This document shows positions 1-8,045 of a stretch of 34,977 nucleotides of DNA, one piece after another. Source of the stretch: Pseudomonas defluvii (GTDB lineage Bacteria; Pseudomonadota; Gammaproteobacteria; Pseudomonadales; Pseudomonadaceae); contig NZ_MBPN01000054.1 of the NCBI RefSeq assembly GCF_001695625.1, positions 1-34,977 on the forward strand. The letters run 5' to 3'. The translations under genes and the position numbers were made by a program. The first letter of the stretch is position 1. Each line of letters opens with the position of its first letter. The notes beneath the pieces are model-generated. The model did not search any database. It saw only the letters and a program-made list of their open reading frames with translations, and had not been told where the DNA came from.

Positions 1-11
1 ATGAACCGCGG

Positions 12-140
12 CCCTGTTGGAGCTGGCTTGCCTGCGATACAGACACCGCGAATTTGCTGGCACCACACCGACGCCATCGCGGGTAAGCCCGGCTCCTACA
101 AAATGAGTGGCAGCCCTGTTGGCGCTGGCTTGCCTGCGAA
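12..140. repeat. REP element cluster (three cores, two direct and one inverted)
   Basis: Three copies of a pseudomonad REP-like core lie in 130 bp. The first (12-38) and third (114-140) are direct repeats matching at 25 of 27 positions and share the core GCTGGCTTGCCTGCGA. The second (about 75-102) is in the opposite orientation and contains GCGGGTAAGCCCGGCTCCTA. Such extragenic palindromes are non-coding and are mobilised by RAYT transposases encoded elsewhere in Pseudomonas genomes. The cluster lies upstream of the EamA-type gene. No gene is supported in 1-250; open frames through it are REP sequence read as protein. Confidence 0.8.
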
Positions 141-250
141 GTTATTGGAACTTGTCGTGGCTTGCACATCAGTGCCTCACCAAGAAGCGGTTAGTATGGT
201 GGGCAGATGGCCAGTGATGGCTTTTCCAAGACCTGCCAAGGAACTGATAC

Positions 251-1084
251 GTGCTGGCAACGACTCTGGTACTGCTTGCGGCGGTGCTCCATGCAACCTG
301 GAATACCCTGATCAAGTTCAGTGGCGAGCGCCTGTTGGTGATCGCCAGTATGGATGCGGTGGCATTGCTGTTTGCGCTGGTCATGGTGGCCTTCGTGCAG
401 GTGCCGCCGGTTGAGGTCTGGCCCTGGATGTTGGCGTCGGCACTGTTCGAGTTGCTTTACCGTTTTCTGTTGATTCAAGCCTACCGGGTGGGCGACCTCG
501 GCCTGGTCTATCCACTGATGCGTGGTTTGTCGCCCTTGGTGGTGCTGGCGCTCACCCTGACCTTTGCAGGCGAGTCGCTGAGCACCCAGCAGATCATTGG
601 CATTCTGCTGATCCCGTGCGGCATGGCCTGCCTGCTCTGGCAGGGTGGCGGCGGTGACCGTCTGCCGTGGTCGATGCTGCCGGTGGTTGCCTTGATCGGT
701 CTGTGTATCGGTTGCTACACCTGGCTGGACGGTACGGCGATCAAGTTGTGGTCGCAGCCGCTGGACTATCTGGTCTGGCTGACCCTGATCAGTGCCTGGC
801 CTTTCCCGGTGTTGGCCGCCGTGGCCCGCCGTGCACCCTACGTCTTGTTCTGGCGAGAGCAATGGCGGCTCGGCCTGGCGGTGGGGTTCTGTGTGTTGTT
901 CAGCTATGCCCTGGTGCTTTGGGCCATGCAATTGGGTTCGGTGGCAGAGGCGGCGGCTTTGCGAGAGGTCAGTGTGATTCTGGTGGTGCTGTTTGGCATG
1001 CGCTACCTGAAAGAACCTTTTGGCGGGCCTAGGCTCTTAGCTTGTGCGCTGGTGTTGATCGGCATGCTGATCATGAAGCTCTGA
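251..1084 (+). CDS. EamA/DMT-family inner-membrane transporter
   Basis: A 277-residue, very hydrophobic protein with about nine to ten predicted membrane segments arranged as two repeats, as in the drug/metabolite transporter superfamily. The first helix carries HATWNTLIKFS, typical of EamA-like permeases, and the repeat boundary falls near residue 130. It should sit in the inner membrane and export a small metabolite, but the substrate cannot be read from sequence. The start is the GTG at 251, with AAGGAA about seven bases upstream; no ATG start lies nearby in frame. A MAPEG gene follows after 28 bp on the same strand, so the two may share a transcript. Confidence 0.85.
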   Translation: MLATTLVLLAAVLHATWNTLIKFSGERLLVIASMDAVALLFALVMVAFVQVPPVEVWPWMLASALFELLYRFLLIQAYRVGDLGLVYPLMRGLSPLVVLALTLTFAGESLSTQQIIGILLIPCGMACLLWQGGGGDRLPWSMLPVVALIGLCIGCYTWLDGTAIKLWSQPLDYLVWLTLISAWPFPVLAAVARRAPYVLFWREQWRLGLAVGFCVLFSYALVLWAMQLGSVAEAAALREVSVILVVLFGMRYLKEPFGGPRLLACALVLIGMLIMKL

Positions 1085-1112
1085 CCCGAGAAACCAAAAA
1101 AAGGACCCTGCC

Positions 1113-1499
1113 ATGACCGTAGCTTTCTGGTGTGTACTGATCGCGCTGTTCCTGCCTTATCTGTGTACCGGTGTGGCGAAGTTCGGCGGTGGTCGTTTCG
1201 GCTTGCGCGAGAATCACGACCCGCGCGCGTTTCTCGATACGCTCGAAGGGTTCGCCCGGCGCGCCCATGCCGCGCAGTTGAACAGCTTTGAGGTGACACC
1301 GGCGTTCGCCGCGGCAGTGATCATTGCCGATGTCGTCGGTAACGCAGAGCAGGTGACGCAGGACGTGCTGGCGGTGATGTTCATCACCAGCCGTCTGCTC
1401 TACATCATCTGCTACCTGGCGGACTGGGCGCTGTTGCGCTCGTTGGTCTGGGCGCTAGGCATGGGTGTGATTGCCGCGTTTTTCGTCGTATCGGCCTGA
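1113..1499 (+). CDS. MAPEG-family membrane protein
   Basis: A 128-residue protein with three to four hydrophobic segments. The N-terminal helix, the loop with ARRAHAAQLNSFE and the C-terminal helices match the MAPEG family (membrane-associated proteins in eicosanoid and glutathione metabolism). Bacterial members of this small type are inner-membrane proteins of mostly unknown function, so no enzymatic role is assigned. AAGGA precedes the ATG at 1113. The gene follows the EamA transporter by 28 bp. Its stop lies only seven bases from the stop of convergent mltA, with no hairpin between them. Confidence 0.82.
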   Translation: MTVAFWCVLIALFLPYLCTGVAKFGGGRFGLRENHDPRAFLDTLEGFARRAHAAQLNSFEVTPAFAAAVIIADVVGNAEQVTQDVLAVMFITSRLLYIICYLADWALLRSLVWALGMGVIAAFFVVSA

Positions 1500-1506
1500 T
1501 CGACCC

Positions 1507-2655
1507 TCAGGCCTGAGGCACGTCTGGCAATGCCGCACCCTTTGGCCAGAGCAACCAGATCTGGCCTTGTTGCTTCATGTCACCGGCCAGTTTGCCGGCT
1601 TCGCTGCCGGTACCCCAGAACAGGTCTGCACGGACCTCACCGGTGATCGCGCCACCGGTATCCTGCGCCGCGACCGGGCGCACTACCGGCGCGCCGTCCG
1701 GGCGCGTGGTCGACAGCCACAACAGGCTGCCCAGCGGGATTACCTTGCGGTCGATGGCCACGCTATAGCCGGCAGTCAGGGGTACGTTGAGTGAGCCGCG
1801 CGGGCCTTCGTTGCTGTCCGGGCGGGCGCTGAAGAACACATAGCTTGGGTTGCTTGCGAGCAGTTCCGGTACCCGCGTCGGGTTAGCCTCGGCCCAGCTA
1901 TGAATAGTGCCCATGGTCACCTCTTCTTTTTTCAACTGGCCCTGTTCGACCAGCCAGCGACCCACAGGGCGATAGGGGTGGCCGTTCTGGTCGGCGTAGC
2001 CGATGCGCAACTGGCGACCATCGTCCAGCTGAATACGGCCTGAACCCTGAATTTGGAGGAATTGCAGATCCATCGGATCGGTCAGCCATGCCAACACGGG
2101 GGCGTTCACGCCTTGGCGACGGATGGTGTCGGCGGTGTCGTAGGGTTTCAGGGTGCGACCTTCCAGGCGCCCGCGCAGGCGTTTGCCCTTGAGTTCCGGG
2201 TAGACGCTGTCGAGCGCGACGACCACCAGGTCATCGGGTACGCCGTAGACCGGTACGCCGGCGTTGTCGGTGCGTGTCAGGCTGCCGGGGTAGACCGGCT
2301 CGTAATAGCCGGTGATCAGGCCGTTGGCGCTGTTTTCGGCCGAGCGCAGGCTGAACACGTCCAGACGGGTCTGGAGAAAGGTACGAACCGCATCGGGTTC
2401 TGCCGCGATGTTTGCGGCAGCGTTGCAGGTGCCAGCCCAGGTGGCATCGCTCTTGAGCCGTTCGCAGGCGCTGCGCCAGGCGTTGAAGCCCGCCAGCAGG
2501 TCGCTGTCGCTTACCTGGGGCAGGTCTTTCCAGGTGGCACTGGTGTAGGTGGCTATTGCGTGCGTTTTGGGTTTTTCCGGGTTGCCGCCATTACAACCGG
2601 CCAGCAGGGCCAGTACGGGTAGCAGCCAGTTCAGGCGGCTGAAAGTCATCTTCAT
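1507..2655 (-). CDS. mltA: Membrane-bound lytic murein transglycosylase A
   Basis: A 382-residue outer-membrane lipoprotein that cleaves the MurNAc-GlcNAc bond of peptidoglycan to give 1,6-anhydromuramoyl products. The N-terminus has a lipoprotein signal ending in the lipobox LLAGC (Cys about 21). The central part matches the MltA barrel, and the C-terminal 3D domain contains AQDTGGAITGEVRADLFWG. The first Asp of that motif is in the region known to be catalytic in MltA. The start chosen is the first ATG of ATGAAGATG, with AGGA about ten bases upstream; the second ATG two codons later is possible. It converges with the MAPEG gene, leaving seven bases between stops. Confidence 0.95.
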   Translation of the reverse strand: MKMTFSRLNWLLPVLALLAGCNGGNPEKPKTHAIATYTSATWKDLPQVSDSDLLAGFNAWRSACERLKSDATWAGTCNAAANIAAEPDAVRTFLQTRLDVFSLRSAENSANGLITGYYEPVYPGSLTRTDNAGVPVYGVPDDLVVVALDSVYPELKGKRLRGRLEGRTLKPYDTADTIRRQGVNAPVLAWLTDPMDLQFLQIQGSGRIQLDDGRQLRIGYADQNGHPYRPVGRWLVEQGQLKKEEVTMGTIHSWAEANPTRVPELLASNPSYVFFSARPDSNEGPRGSLNVPLTAGYSVAIDRKVIPLGSLLWLSTTRPDGAPVVRPVAAQDTGGAITGEVRADLFWGTGSEAGKLAGDMKQQGQIWLLWPKGAALPDVPQA

Positions 2656-2780
2656 GGGTGTCGATTTCCTGAGGTTGCCGCGTGCTGGGCAGCACGTGCA
2701 GCCCCTAGTGTTGATAAGGGTATTGGTCTTTGGGGGCCGTGCGAGGATACTGGCAGCCTTTTTTGTGAGCCGAAGCGATC

Positions 2781-3230
2781 ATGATGTTCAAACGACTCTG
2801 TGTAGTACTGCTGGCCTGCATGACCCTGACCGCCTGTGGCGGTGTCGATCCGAATTCGCCGCTGGGCCAGCGCAAGGCGATCTTCAAGCAGATGCTCAAG
2901 ACCAGCGAAGACCTGGGCGGCATGTTGCGTGGGCGGCTGGCGTTCGACAGCCAGAAATTTGCCGACGGCGCGCTGAAGCTTGATGGCCTGACGCACGAAC
3001 CGTGGAAGCATTTTCCACAGGTGCGCGAGGAAAAGGACTCCAGTGCACGTGAAGACGTCTGGCAGAAGCAGGCGCGCTTCCAGGAACTTGCCCGGCAGAT
3101 GGAGGCCGCCACCGGTGAACTGGTCGCGGTTACCCGTCCTCAGCCGCTGACGCCTGCAGAGCTGGCGGCGCCGATGCAAAAGGTTGAGCAGGCCTGCAAG
3201 GCATGCCATACCGAGTTTCGCAATCACTGA
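2781..3230 (+). CDS. Cytochrome c'-like lipoprotein
   Basis: A 149-residue protein with a lipoprotein-type signal ending TLTAC, then a mostly helical body and a single C-type haem motif CKACH close to the C-terminus. One C-terminal CxxCH at the end of a four-helix protein is the layout of the cytochrome c'/c556 family, which bind haem in the periplasm and may carry electrons or bind small gases. The partner is unknown. It is transcribed alone, between mltA (divergent) and DUF1090 (convergent). ATGATG at 2781/2784 gives two possible starts, and no strong ribosome-binding site precedes either. Family membership is fairly sure; function is not. Confidence 0.78.
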   Translation: MMFKRLCVVLLACMTLTACGGVDPNSPLGQRKAIFKQMLKTSEDLGGMLRGRLAFDSQKFADGALKLDGLTHEPWKHFPQVREEKDSSAREDVWQKQARFQELARQMEAATGELVAVTRPQPLTPAELAAPMQKVEQACKACHTEFRNH

Positions 3231-3247
3231 TCAGTTGAGCGCAAGCA

Positions 3248-3275
3248 CTGCATCGCTGACCGGTCGGCGATGCAG
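3248..3275. terminator. GC-rich hairpin between convergent genes
   Basis: The nine-base arms CTGCATCGC (3248-3256) and GCGATGCAG (3267-3275) are perfectly complementary and enclose a further palindromic GACCGGTC. It lies between the convergent cytochrome and DUF1090 genes, so it could end or stabilise transcripts from either side. There is no T-run on either strand, so intrinsic termination is doubtful. Confidence 0.4.
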
Positions 3276-3297
3276 GTGACGCCAGCATGCACGGCGG

Positions 3298-3693
3298 TCA
3301 CTTTTCTAGTTCATCCAGCGCGTGCTGCAACTCCTTGCGCGACTCTGCCAGTTTGTCCTTGCGCTTGTTGATGCGCTCCGCGTCGCCTTTTTTCATGGCT
3401 TTTTCAAGGTCATTCTGGCGCTGGGCGACCTCGTGTCGAGCCTCCAGAACCTTTTTCTCCCGTTCCTTGCGCAGGCTGGTATCGGTGCAGTTGGCTGTCA
3501 CTTCGCTCAGGGCCTTTTCCAGACCGGCCTGTTGTTCGCTGTTGCCGTGGGCGCGAGCCTGCTCGATCTGTTCGCTGATCGCCTGGCGTTTGGCTGCGCA
3601 GCCTGTCAGGTCGGGTTGCTCTTCAGCGGCCAGCAGCGGTGCAGCCATGAAGCTACAGGCCGCGAACAGGGCAAGAGGTGAAAGCAGTTTCAT
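3298..3693 (-). CDS. DUF1090 periplasmic protein (YqjC-like)
   Basis: 131 residues. A Sec signal peptide (MKLLSPLALFAACSFMAAPLLA) is followed by a short charged, mainly helical domain with two cysteines (in LTGCAAKR and TANCTD) and a long coiled-coil-like C-terminal half rich in Glu, Lys and Arg. This is the pattern of DUF1090 proteins such as E. coli YqjC, which are periplasmic and of unknown function. The ATG at 3693 is preferred over upstream codons because GGAGCCCCT precedes it and the signal peptide starts there. It lies 58 bp downstream of ligB on the same strand and may be read through from it. Confidence 0.82.
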   Translation of the reverse strand: MKLLSPLALFAACSFMAAPLLAAEEQPDLTGCAAKRQAISEQIEQARAHGNSEQQAGLEKALSEVTANCTDTSLRKEREKKVLEARHEVAQRQNDLEKAMKKGDAERINKRKDKLAESRKELQHALDELEK

Positions 3694-3751
3694 AGGGGCT
3701 CCATAGGGGGCGGGACAGCAGAAGCGTTGATGCTGCCCTGAACCGAGAAAT

Positions 3752-5428
3752 TTAGAAACCCTCGATTGCATGCTGGCGCAGTTGATCGGCCAGCATTTGC
3801 AGTTCAGGTGCCTGGAAGAATGCGCTCAGTTGGGCTGCTCGTCTCGGGCCGATACCCGCTTCCTGTTGCCAGCGCGCAGTGTCGCGTTGTGCCAGCTCCA
3901 GCCAGTTGTCACCCAGGTCGAGGTGGCTGGGCGCGGGTATGCCCAGGGCGCGGATCCAGCGGGAAAAAGGCTGTTGGCGAGCCTGTGCGAAGTTTTGTTG
4001 CAAGTGTTTGCTGCTGCGTTCGCCCAGCCCCGGTATGTGTTGCAGTTGGCTATCGGGCAGGGCCAGCCAATCAACCAGGTGGGTGACATGGCCGCTGTCG
4101 GTCAGCCGCTCCCAGGTGCCTTGGCCAACCCCGGTCAGGTTCAGCCCTTGCTTGCCGCTTAGCCAGTTCAGTCGGGACAGGAACTGCGCCCGGCAGCCCG
4201 GTGTCGGTTGCCAGCAACTGAGCGGATGGTAGGCCGCAGGGTCGGGTACTTGAAGTGGCTGGCGTTGTGGGTTGCGGTGCACCACCGCATCAAGCCTCGG
4301 TATGGTCAGGCCGGCCAGGCTGATGGCAACCTGGTCACCGGGCCGGATGTCCAGTTGCTGCCAGCGCTGCAGGGAGCCAACGCTCACCTGACGTATCGTT
4401 CGGTCGTCCAGTTGCACCGGAGCGACCTGAATGATCGGGTTGATGCGCCCGGTACGACCGATGCCGAACTGCACGTCGCGCACCTCCGCCAGCGCCTGTG
4501 CAAGCGGGTACTTCCATGCGGCTGTCCAGTGGGGAGGGTGAGCTTGCCAGCGTTCGGGCGGCGGGTGGTTGCCTTGGCGCAGCACCACGCCATCGCTGGC
4601 GAAGGGCAGCGGGGTGCGATACCAGTGCTCGCGCCAGTGCGCGGCTTGGCTGGCGCTGCTGATTGGCTGGCTGTACTCGCCGATCAGGGGGAAACCCAGT
4701 TCGGTCAGGCGCGCCAGGCGTTTGGCTGGATCCTGTGGGCCTGCTGGCCAGCCCCAGGCGAACAGACCGATGCGCGCACCGTCCGCATTACTGAGTTGCT
4801 TGCGGGCCAGGCGCCCGGCGACATCGGCTCGGGCATTCAGGCTGCCGCTATGGGCTTGCACATGGTTGTCCAGTTGCCAGTAAAGCTCGCCCTGGAGCAG
4901 CAGGTCGACGGGCTCCGGCAGTGTTTGGTTCACAGCGCTGAGTACGGGGATGTGCCGGCTCCAGTCGTGCCCGTGGGTGCCGTCGCCGCGACTGATGAGG
5001 TGTACCAGTCGGCCTTGGCGGTAGATAAGTGTGGCTGCAACGCCATCGACTTTGGGCTGCACCCATACATCGTCCTTTGCCATAAGCCAGGTACGCACGG
5101 CGGATTCATCGGGCAACTTGTGCAGTCCTGTGTGTGGGACCGGATGCGCGATGGGGCCGCTTGCACTGCTCAGCGGGTTGGCGGCCGGTGTGTCGAGGGC
5201 AAAGCAGCGCTGCCACTGCTGCAGTCGTGCACGGCTCTGGTCATACAGTTCGTCAGCGACCTCTGACCGGCCTTGGCCATGGTACTGCTCGTCCCAGGTG
5301 GTGAGGCGGCGTTGAAGGTGTTCTATCGCTTGGCGAGCATCGGGTTGCGACCACTCGGGGCAGGTGCTGGCCTCAAGGGTGCCGCTACTGAGCAGCATCA
5401 GCAGAAAGGAAAACAGTAGTGCAGGCAT
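3752..5428 (-). CDS. ligB: NAD+-dependent DNA ligase LigB
   Basis: 558 residues from the chosen start. It seals DNA nicks using NAD+. The nucleotidyltransferase core is intact: adenylated Lys about 126 in PKVDG, then SRGDGTHG, QGELYW, SDGVVLR and WKYP. An OB-fold and helix-hairpin-helix segments (IPGLGERSSKHL, AGIGPRRAAQL) follow. As usual in LigB, and unlike LigA, there is no BRCT domain, and only two cysteines (CWQPTPGC) remain where LigA has a four-Cys zinc finger. The N-terminus looks like a Sec signal peptide (FSFLLMLLSSGTLEAS), a trait shared with E. coli LigB. The ATG at 5428 has AAGGA eight bases upstream; ATG 5437 or TTG 5461 are alternatives. Confidence 0.92.
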   Translation of the reverse strand: MPALLFSFLLMLLSSGTLEASTCPEWSQPDARQAIEHLQRRLTTWDEQYHGQGRSEVADELYDQSRARLQQWQRCFALDTPAANPLSSASGPIAHPVPHTGLHKLPDESAVRTWLMAKDDVWVQPKVDGVAATLIYRQGRLVHLISRGDGTHGHDWSRHIPVLSAVNQTLPEPVDLLLQGELYWQLDNHVQAHSGSLNARADVAGRLARKQLSNADGARIGLFAWGWPAGPQDPAKRLARLTELGFPLIGEYSQPISSASQAAHWREHWYRTPLPFASDGVVLRQGNHPPPERWQAHPPHWTAAWKYPLAQALAEVRDVQFGIGRTGRINPIIQVAPVQLDDRTIRQVSVGSLQRWQQLDIRPGDQVAISLAGLTIPRLDAVVHRNPQRQPLQVPDPAAYHPLSCWQPTPGCRAQFLSRLNWLSGKQGLNLTGVGQGTWERLTDSGHVTHLVDWLALPDSQLQHIPGLGERSSKHLQQNFAQARQQPFSRWIRALGIPAPSHLDLGDNWLELAQRDTARWQQEAGIGPRRAAQLSAFFQAPELQMLADQLRQHAIEGF

Positions 5429-5524
5429 GGCGAGCATCCTTGCTCGGCGGGAGGAATACAAAGCCTAGGAAAGTTGCAGCGGCCAATGCGCTTGAAGTTG
5501 TCAGGACATATGTATCTGTGGCGC

Positions 5525-5561
5525 ACAAAAAAGCCCCTGCCGGTTACCCGGCAGGGGCTTT
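5525..5561 (-). terminator. Intrinsic terminator of metK
   Basis: A perfect 14-bp stem (5530-5543 with 5548-5561, core AAGCCCCTGCCGG) and a four-base loop lie just after the metK stop. On the minus strand the stem is followed by a run of T. This is a classical rho-independent terminator separating metK from ligB. Confidence 0.92.
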
Positions 5562-5578
5562 GGGGTGACGCAGGGTAC

Positions 5579-6769
5579 TTACAGACCGGCAGCGGCGCGC
5601 AGGGCGTCGGCGCGGTCAGTGCGCTCCCAGGTGAAGGTGGTGAAGGTGTCGTCACCGACTGTCTTCAGCTGCGGAGTACGGCCGAAGTGACCGTAGGCTG
5701 CAGTTTCCTGGTACATCGGGTGCAGCAGGTCGAGCATGGTGGTGATTGCGTAAGGACGCAGGTCGAAATGCTCGCGAACCAGTTGGATGATCTTGTCATC
5801 GCTGATTTTGCCGGTGCCGAAGGTGTTCAGCGAGATCGACGTCGGCTGAGCGACGCCAATCGCGTAGGAAACCTGAATTTCGCAGCGATCGGCCAGGCCT
5901 GCGGCGACGATGTTCTTGGCCACGTAGCGGCCGGCGTAGGCGGCGGAACGGTCAACCTTGGATGGGTCTTTACCGGAGAATGCGCCACCACCGTGACGGG
6001 CCATGCCGCCGTAGGTGTCGACGATGATCTTGCGACCGGTCAGGCCGCAGTCGCCTACCGGGCCGCCGATAATGAAGCTACCGGTCGGGTTGATGTGGTA
6101 CTGGGTGCCTTTGTGCAGCAGTTCGGCAGGCAGGGAGTGCTTGACGATCAGCTCCATCACAGCTTCCTGCAGGTCCTTGTGGGAGACTTCAGGGTTGTGC
6201 TGGGTGGACAGGACGACGGCGTCGATACCGACGACCTTGCCGTCTTCGTAACGGCAGGTGACCTGCGACTTGGCATCCGGACGCAGCCATGGCAGCAGGC
6301 CGGATTTGCGGGCTTCGGCCTGGCGCTGGACCAGACGGTGAGAGAAGCAGATCGGTGCTGGCATCAGCACGTCGGTTTCGTTGCTGGCGTAGCCGAACAT
6401 CAGGCCCTGGTCGCCCGCGCCCTGGTCTTCCGGCTTGCTGCGGTCAACGCCCTGGGCGATGTCCACGGACTGTTTGCCGATGATGTTCATCACAGCGCAG
6501 GTGGCGCCGTCGAAGCCGACGTCGGAGCTGTTGTAGCCGATGTCGATGATGACTTTACGAACGATTTCTTCGAGGTCGACCCAGGCCGATGTGGTGACTT
6601 CGCCAGCAATGATCGCTACGCCGGTTTTCACCATGGTTTCGCAAGCGACACGGGCGTATTTGTCCTGGGCGATGATTGCGTCCAGTACGGCGTCCGAAAT
6701 CTGGTCGGCGATTTTGTCCGGATGCCCTTCAGACACAGACTCGGACGTGAAAAGGGAGTATTCGCTCAT
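5579..6769 (-). CDS. metK: S-adenosylmethionine synthetase
   Basis: 396 residues, full length for the family. It makes S-adenosylmethionine from methionine and ATP in the cytoplasm. The start MSEYSLFTSESVSEGHPDK carries the conserved ATP-site His-Pro-Asp-Lys. Both family signatures are present: GAGDQGLMFGYA (about residue 116) and the phosphate-binding GGGAFSGKDPSKVDRSAAY. The ATG at 6769 has AGGA about ten bases upstream. It lies 20 bp downstream of an ArsR-type regulator fused to a SAM-dependent methyltransferase domain, with no terminator between, so the two are almost certainly co-transcribed from the promoter region that holds the 30-bp palindrome. A strong terminator follows. Confidence 0.97.
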   Translation of the reverse strand: MSEYSLFTSESVSEGHPDKIADQISDAVLDAIIAQDKYARVACETMVKTGVAIIAGEVTTSAWVDLEEIVRKVIIDIGYNSSDVGFDGATCAVMNIIGKQSVDIAQGVDRSKPEDQGAGDQGLMFGYASNETDVLMPAPICFSHRLVQRQAEARKSGLLPWLRPDAKSQVTCRYEDGKVVGIDAVVLSTQHNPEVSHKDLQEAVMELIVKHSLPAELLHKGTQYHINPTGSFIIGGPVGDCGLTGRKIIVDTYGGMARHGGGAFSGKDPSKVDRSAAYAGRYVAKNIVAAGLADRCEIQVSYAIGVAQPTSISLNTFGTGKISDDKIIQLVREHFDLRPYAITTMLDLLHPMYQETAAYGHFGRTPQLKTVGDDTFTTFTWERTDRADALRAAAGL

Positions 6770-6789
6770 CTCGACGGGTTCCTAAATAT

Positions 6790-7785
6790 TTACCGATGGT
6801 GAGTGTCGCCAGTCGGTCGCTGAAAATGGCGGACCTGAATCTGGAAACCATTACGTAAGCCCACATAGAGGCTGTCCCCGGGAGCCAGTCCCGCAGCATT
6901 GGCCCAGCGGGCCAGGTCGTCCTGCTCAAAGCCTAGCCAGAGATCACCGCAGGCCTCTCTGGCCCAACTCTGGTCGTGGCTGCACAACTCTGTAACCAAC
7001 AGGCTGCCGCCTGGTTTGACACGGGTGGCCAGTTGCCGCAGGGCATCGGCCGGAGCACTGAAGTGGTGCAAGACCATGTTCAGCACCACGCAGTCGGCGT
7101 CGACATCCGTTGCACTGAGTGCATCGGCCAACTGCAGGTTTACGTTAGCCAGACGCTCGCGTTGGCACACCTGACGCGCCAGTTCGAGCATGGTCGGGCT
7201 GTTGTCCAGGGCGGTTACCTGCTCGAAACGCTTGGCCAGTTCGGGTAGGAACTCGCCATCGCCCGGGCCGACTTCAAGCGCGCTGGCGCCGGGGGCGAAG
7301 CTTAGCTTGTCGAGCAGGCTCAGCAGGCTCTCGCGGTATTGTGCGAGGCCGGCGATCAGGTCCTGCTGGGCACGAAACTTTTCTTCTACGCGCTGGAAAA
7401 AATCCTGGCTGGTGGCCGCGCGGCGTTGTTGCACGAGTGCCATCCGTGCCTGCACCTCGGCCGGCAACGACAGGCTGTCCACTTCTTCCAGCAGCGCTGC
7501 GTGCAGCTTGCCACCCAGGCGAAGGCTGTCGGGCAGGGCGCGGCGGTAGAAGATGGCATTGCCTTCACGGCGTGTGGCGACCAGTGTGGCTTGAGCCAGT
7601 ACCTTCAAGTGGTGGCTCATGCCGGACTGGCCGATCGCGAAGATCTGCGCCAGTTCCAGTACCCCAAACGAATCGTTGGCCAGTGCACGCAACACATTCA
7701 GGCGCAGCGGATCGCCGCCGGCCTTGCACAGGGCCGCCAGCTCGTCGCTTTGCTCATGGCGGACTGACGGCACGCGTAGGTTCAT
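6790..7785 (-). CDS. ArsR-family DNA-binding domain fused to SAM-dependent methyltransferase
   Basis: 331 residues. Residues about 15-90 are an ArsR winged helix (LCKAGGDPLRLNVLRAL, then GQSGMSHHLKVLAQATLV and REGNAIFYRR). The usual metal-binding ELCVC box is replaced by ELAQIFAI, with no cysteine, so metal sensing is unlikely. Residues about 140-300 are a class I methyltransferase fold with motif I EVGPGDGEF, an acidic residue after the next strand (TALDNS) and VLNMVLHHF. Lying 20 bp ahead of metK and behind a perfect palindrome, it is probably a SAM- or SAH-responsive repressor of metK and itself. SahR, an ArsR-family regulator of the SAM cycle in Proteobacteria, is the nearest known parallel. 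Whether the domain methylates anything is unknown. Confidence 0.88.
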   Translation of the reverse strand: MNLRVPSVRHEQSDELAALCKAGGDPLRLNVLRALANDSFGVLELAQIFAIGQSGMSHHLKVLAQATLVATRREGNAIFYRRALPDSLRLGGKLHAALLEEVDSLSLPAEVQARMALVQQRRAATSQDFFQRVEEKFRAQQDLIAGLAQYRESLLSLLDKLSFAPGASALEVGPGDGEFLPELAKRFEQVTALDNSPTMLELARQVCQRERLANVNLQLADALSATDVDADCVVLNMVLHHFSAPADALRQLATRVKPGGSLLVTELCSHDQSWAREACGDLWLGFEQDDLARWANAAGLAPGDSLYVGLRNGFQIQVRHFQRPTGDTHHR

Positions 7786-7822
7786 GGGGCGGCAGTCTAG
7801 TCAGCGACCTCCGCTGTCGCAA

Positions 7823-7852
7823 GCGCAATATCAAAAAGTTTTGATATTGCGC
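7823..7852. promoter_or_regulatory. Perfect 30-bp inverted repeat, probable operator of the arsR-metK operon
   Basis: The 14-base arms GCGCAATATCAAAA and TTTTGATATTGCGC are exactly complementary around a central AG. The site lies 38 bp upstream of the regulator start in the divergent arsR/tkt region. ArsR-family dimers bind AT-rich palindromes of this size. A weak promoter candidate for the operon (TTGCGA, 17 bases, TAGACT; 7817-7822 and 7794-7799, minus strand) directly adjoins it, but it would leave almost no leader and is not listed separately. Confidence 0.8.
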
Positions 7853-8045
7853 GATGAGTGGGCTGTGCAAAGGCATGTCCGGCGACAAATTCGGCTGTTT
7901 GACCGGGCGATTCGCCAAAACCAACCTCAATCACAGGAAAATCACCCGACAGCGACCATCCGTCATTGCCCCCGAGCCTGTGACTGGGCGAAAATGGCCG
8001 CCTTTTTCTGTCCCGTTACTTATTCAAGCCCCCAGGAGATAAGCG

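Noticed and set aside
1..414. 137-codon open frame at the left edge
   Set aside because: It begins in REP repeats and then runs out of frame through the EamA gene; no protein features.
6790..7785. Metal-sensing role for the ArsR protein
   Set aside because: The metal box is ELAQIFAI without cysteine, and the neighbours are SAM metabolism, not metal resistance.
7931..7983. TCACAGG / CCTGTGA inverted repeat upstream of tkt
   Set aside because: Seven-base arms 39 bases apart are expected by chance in this composition.
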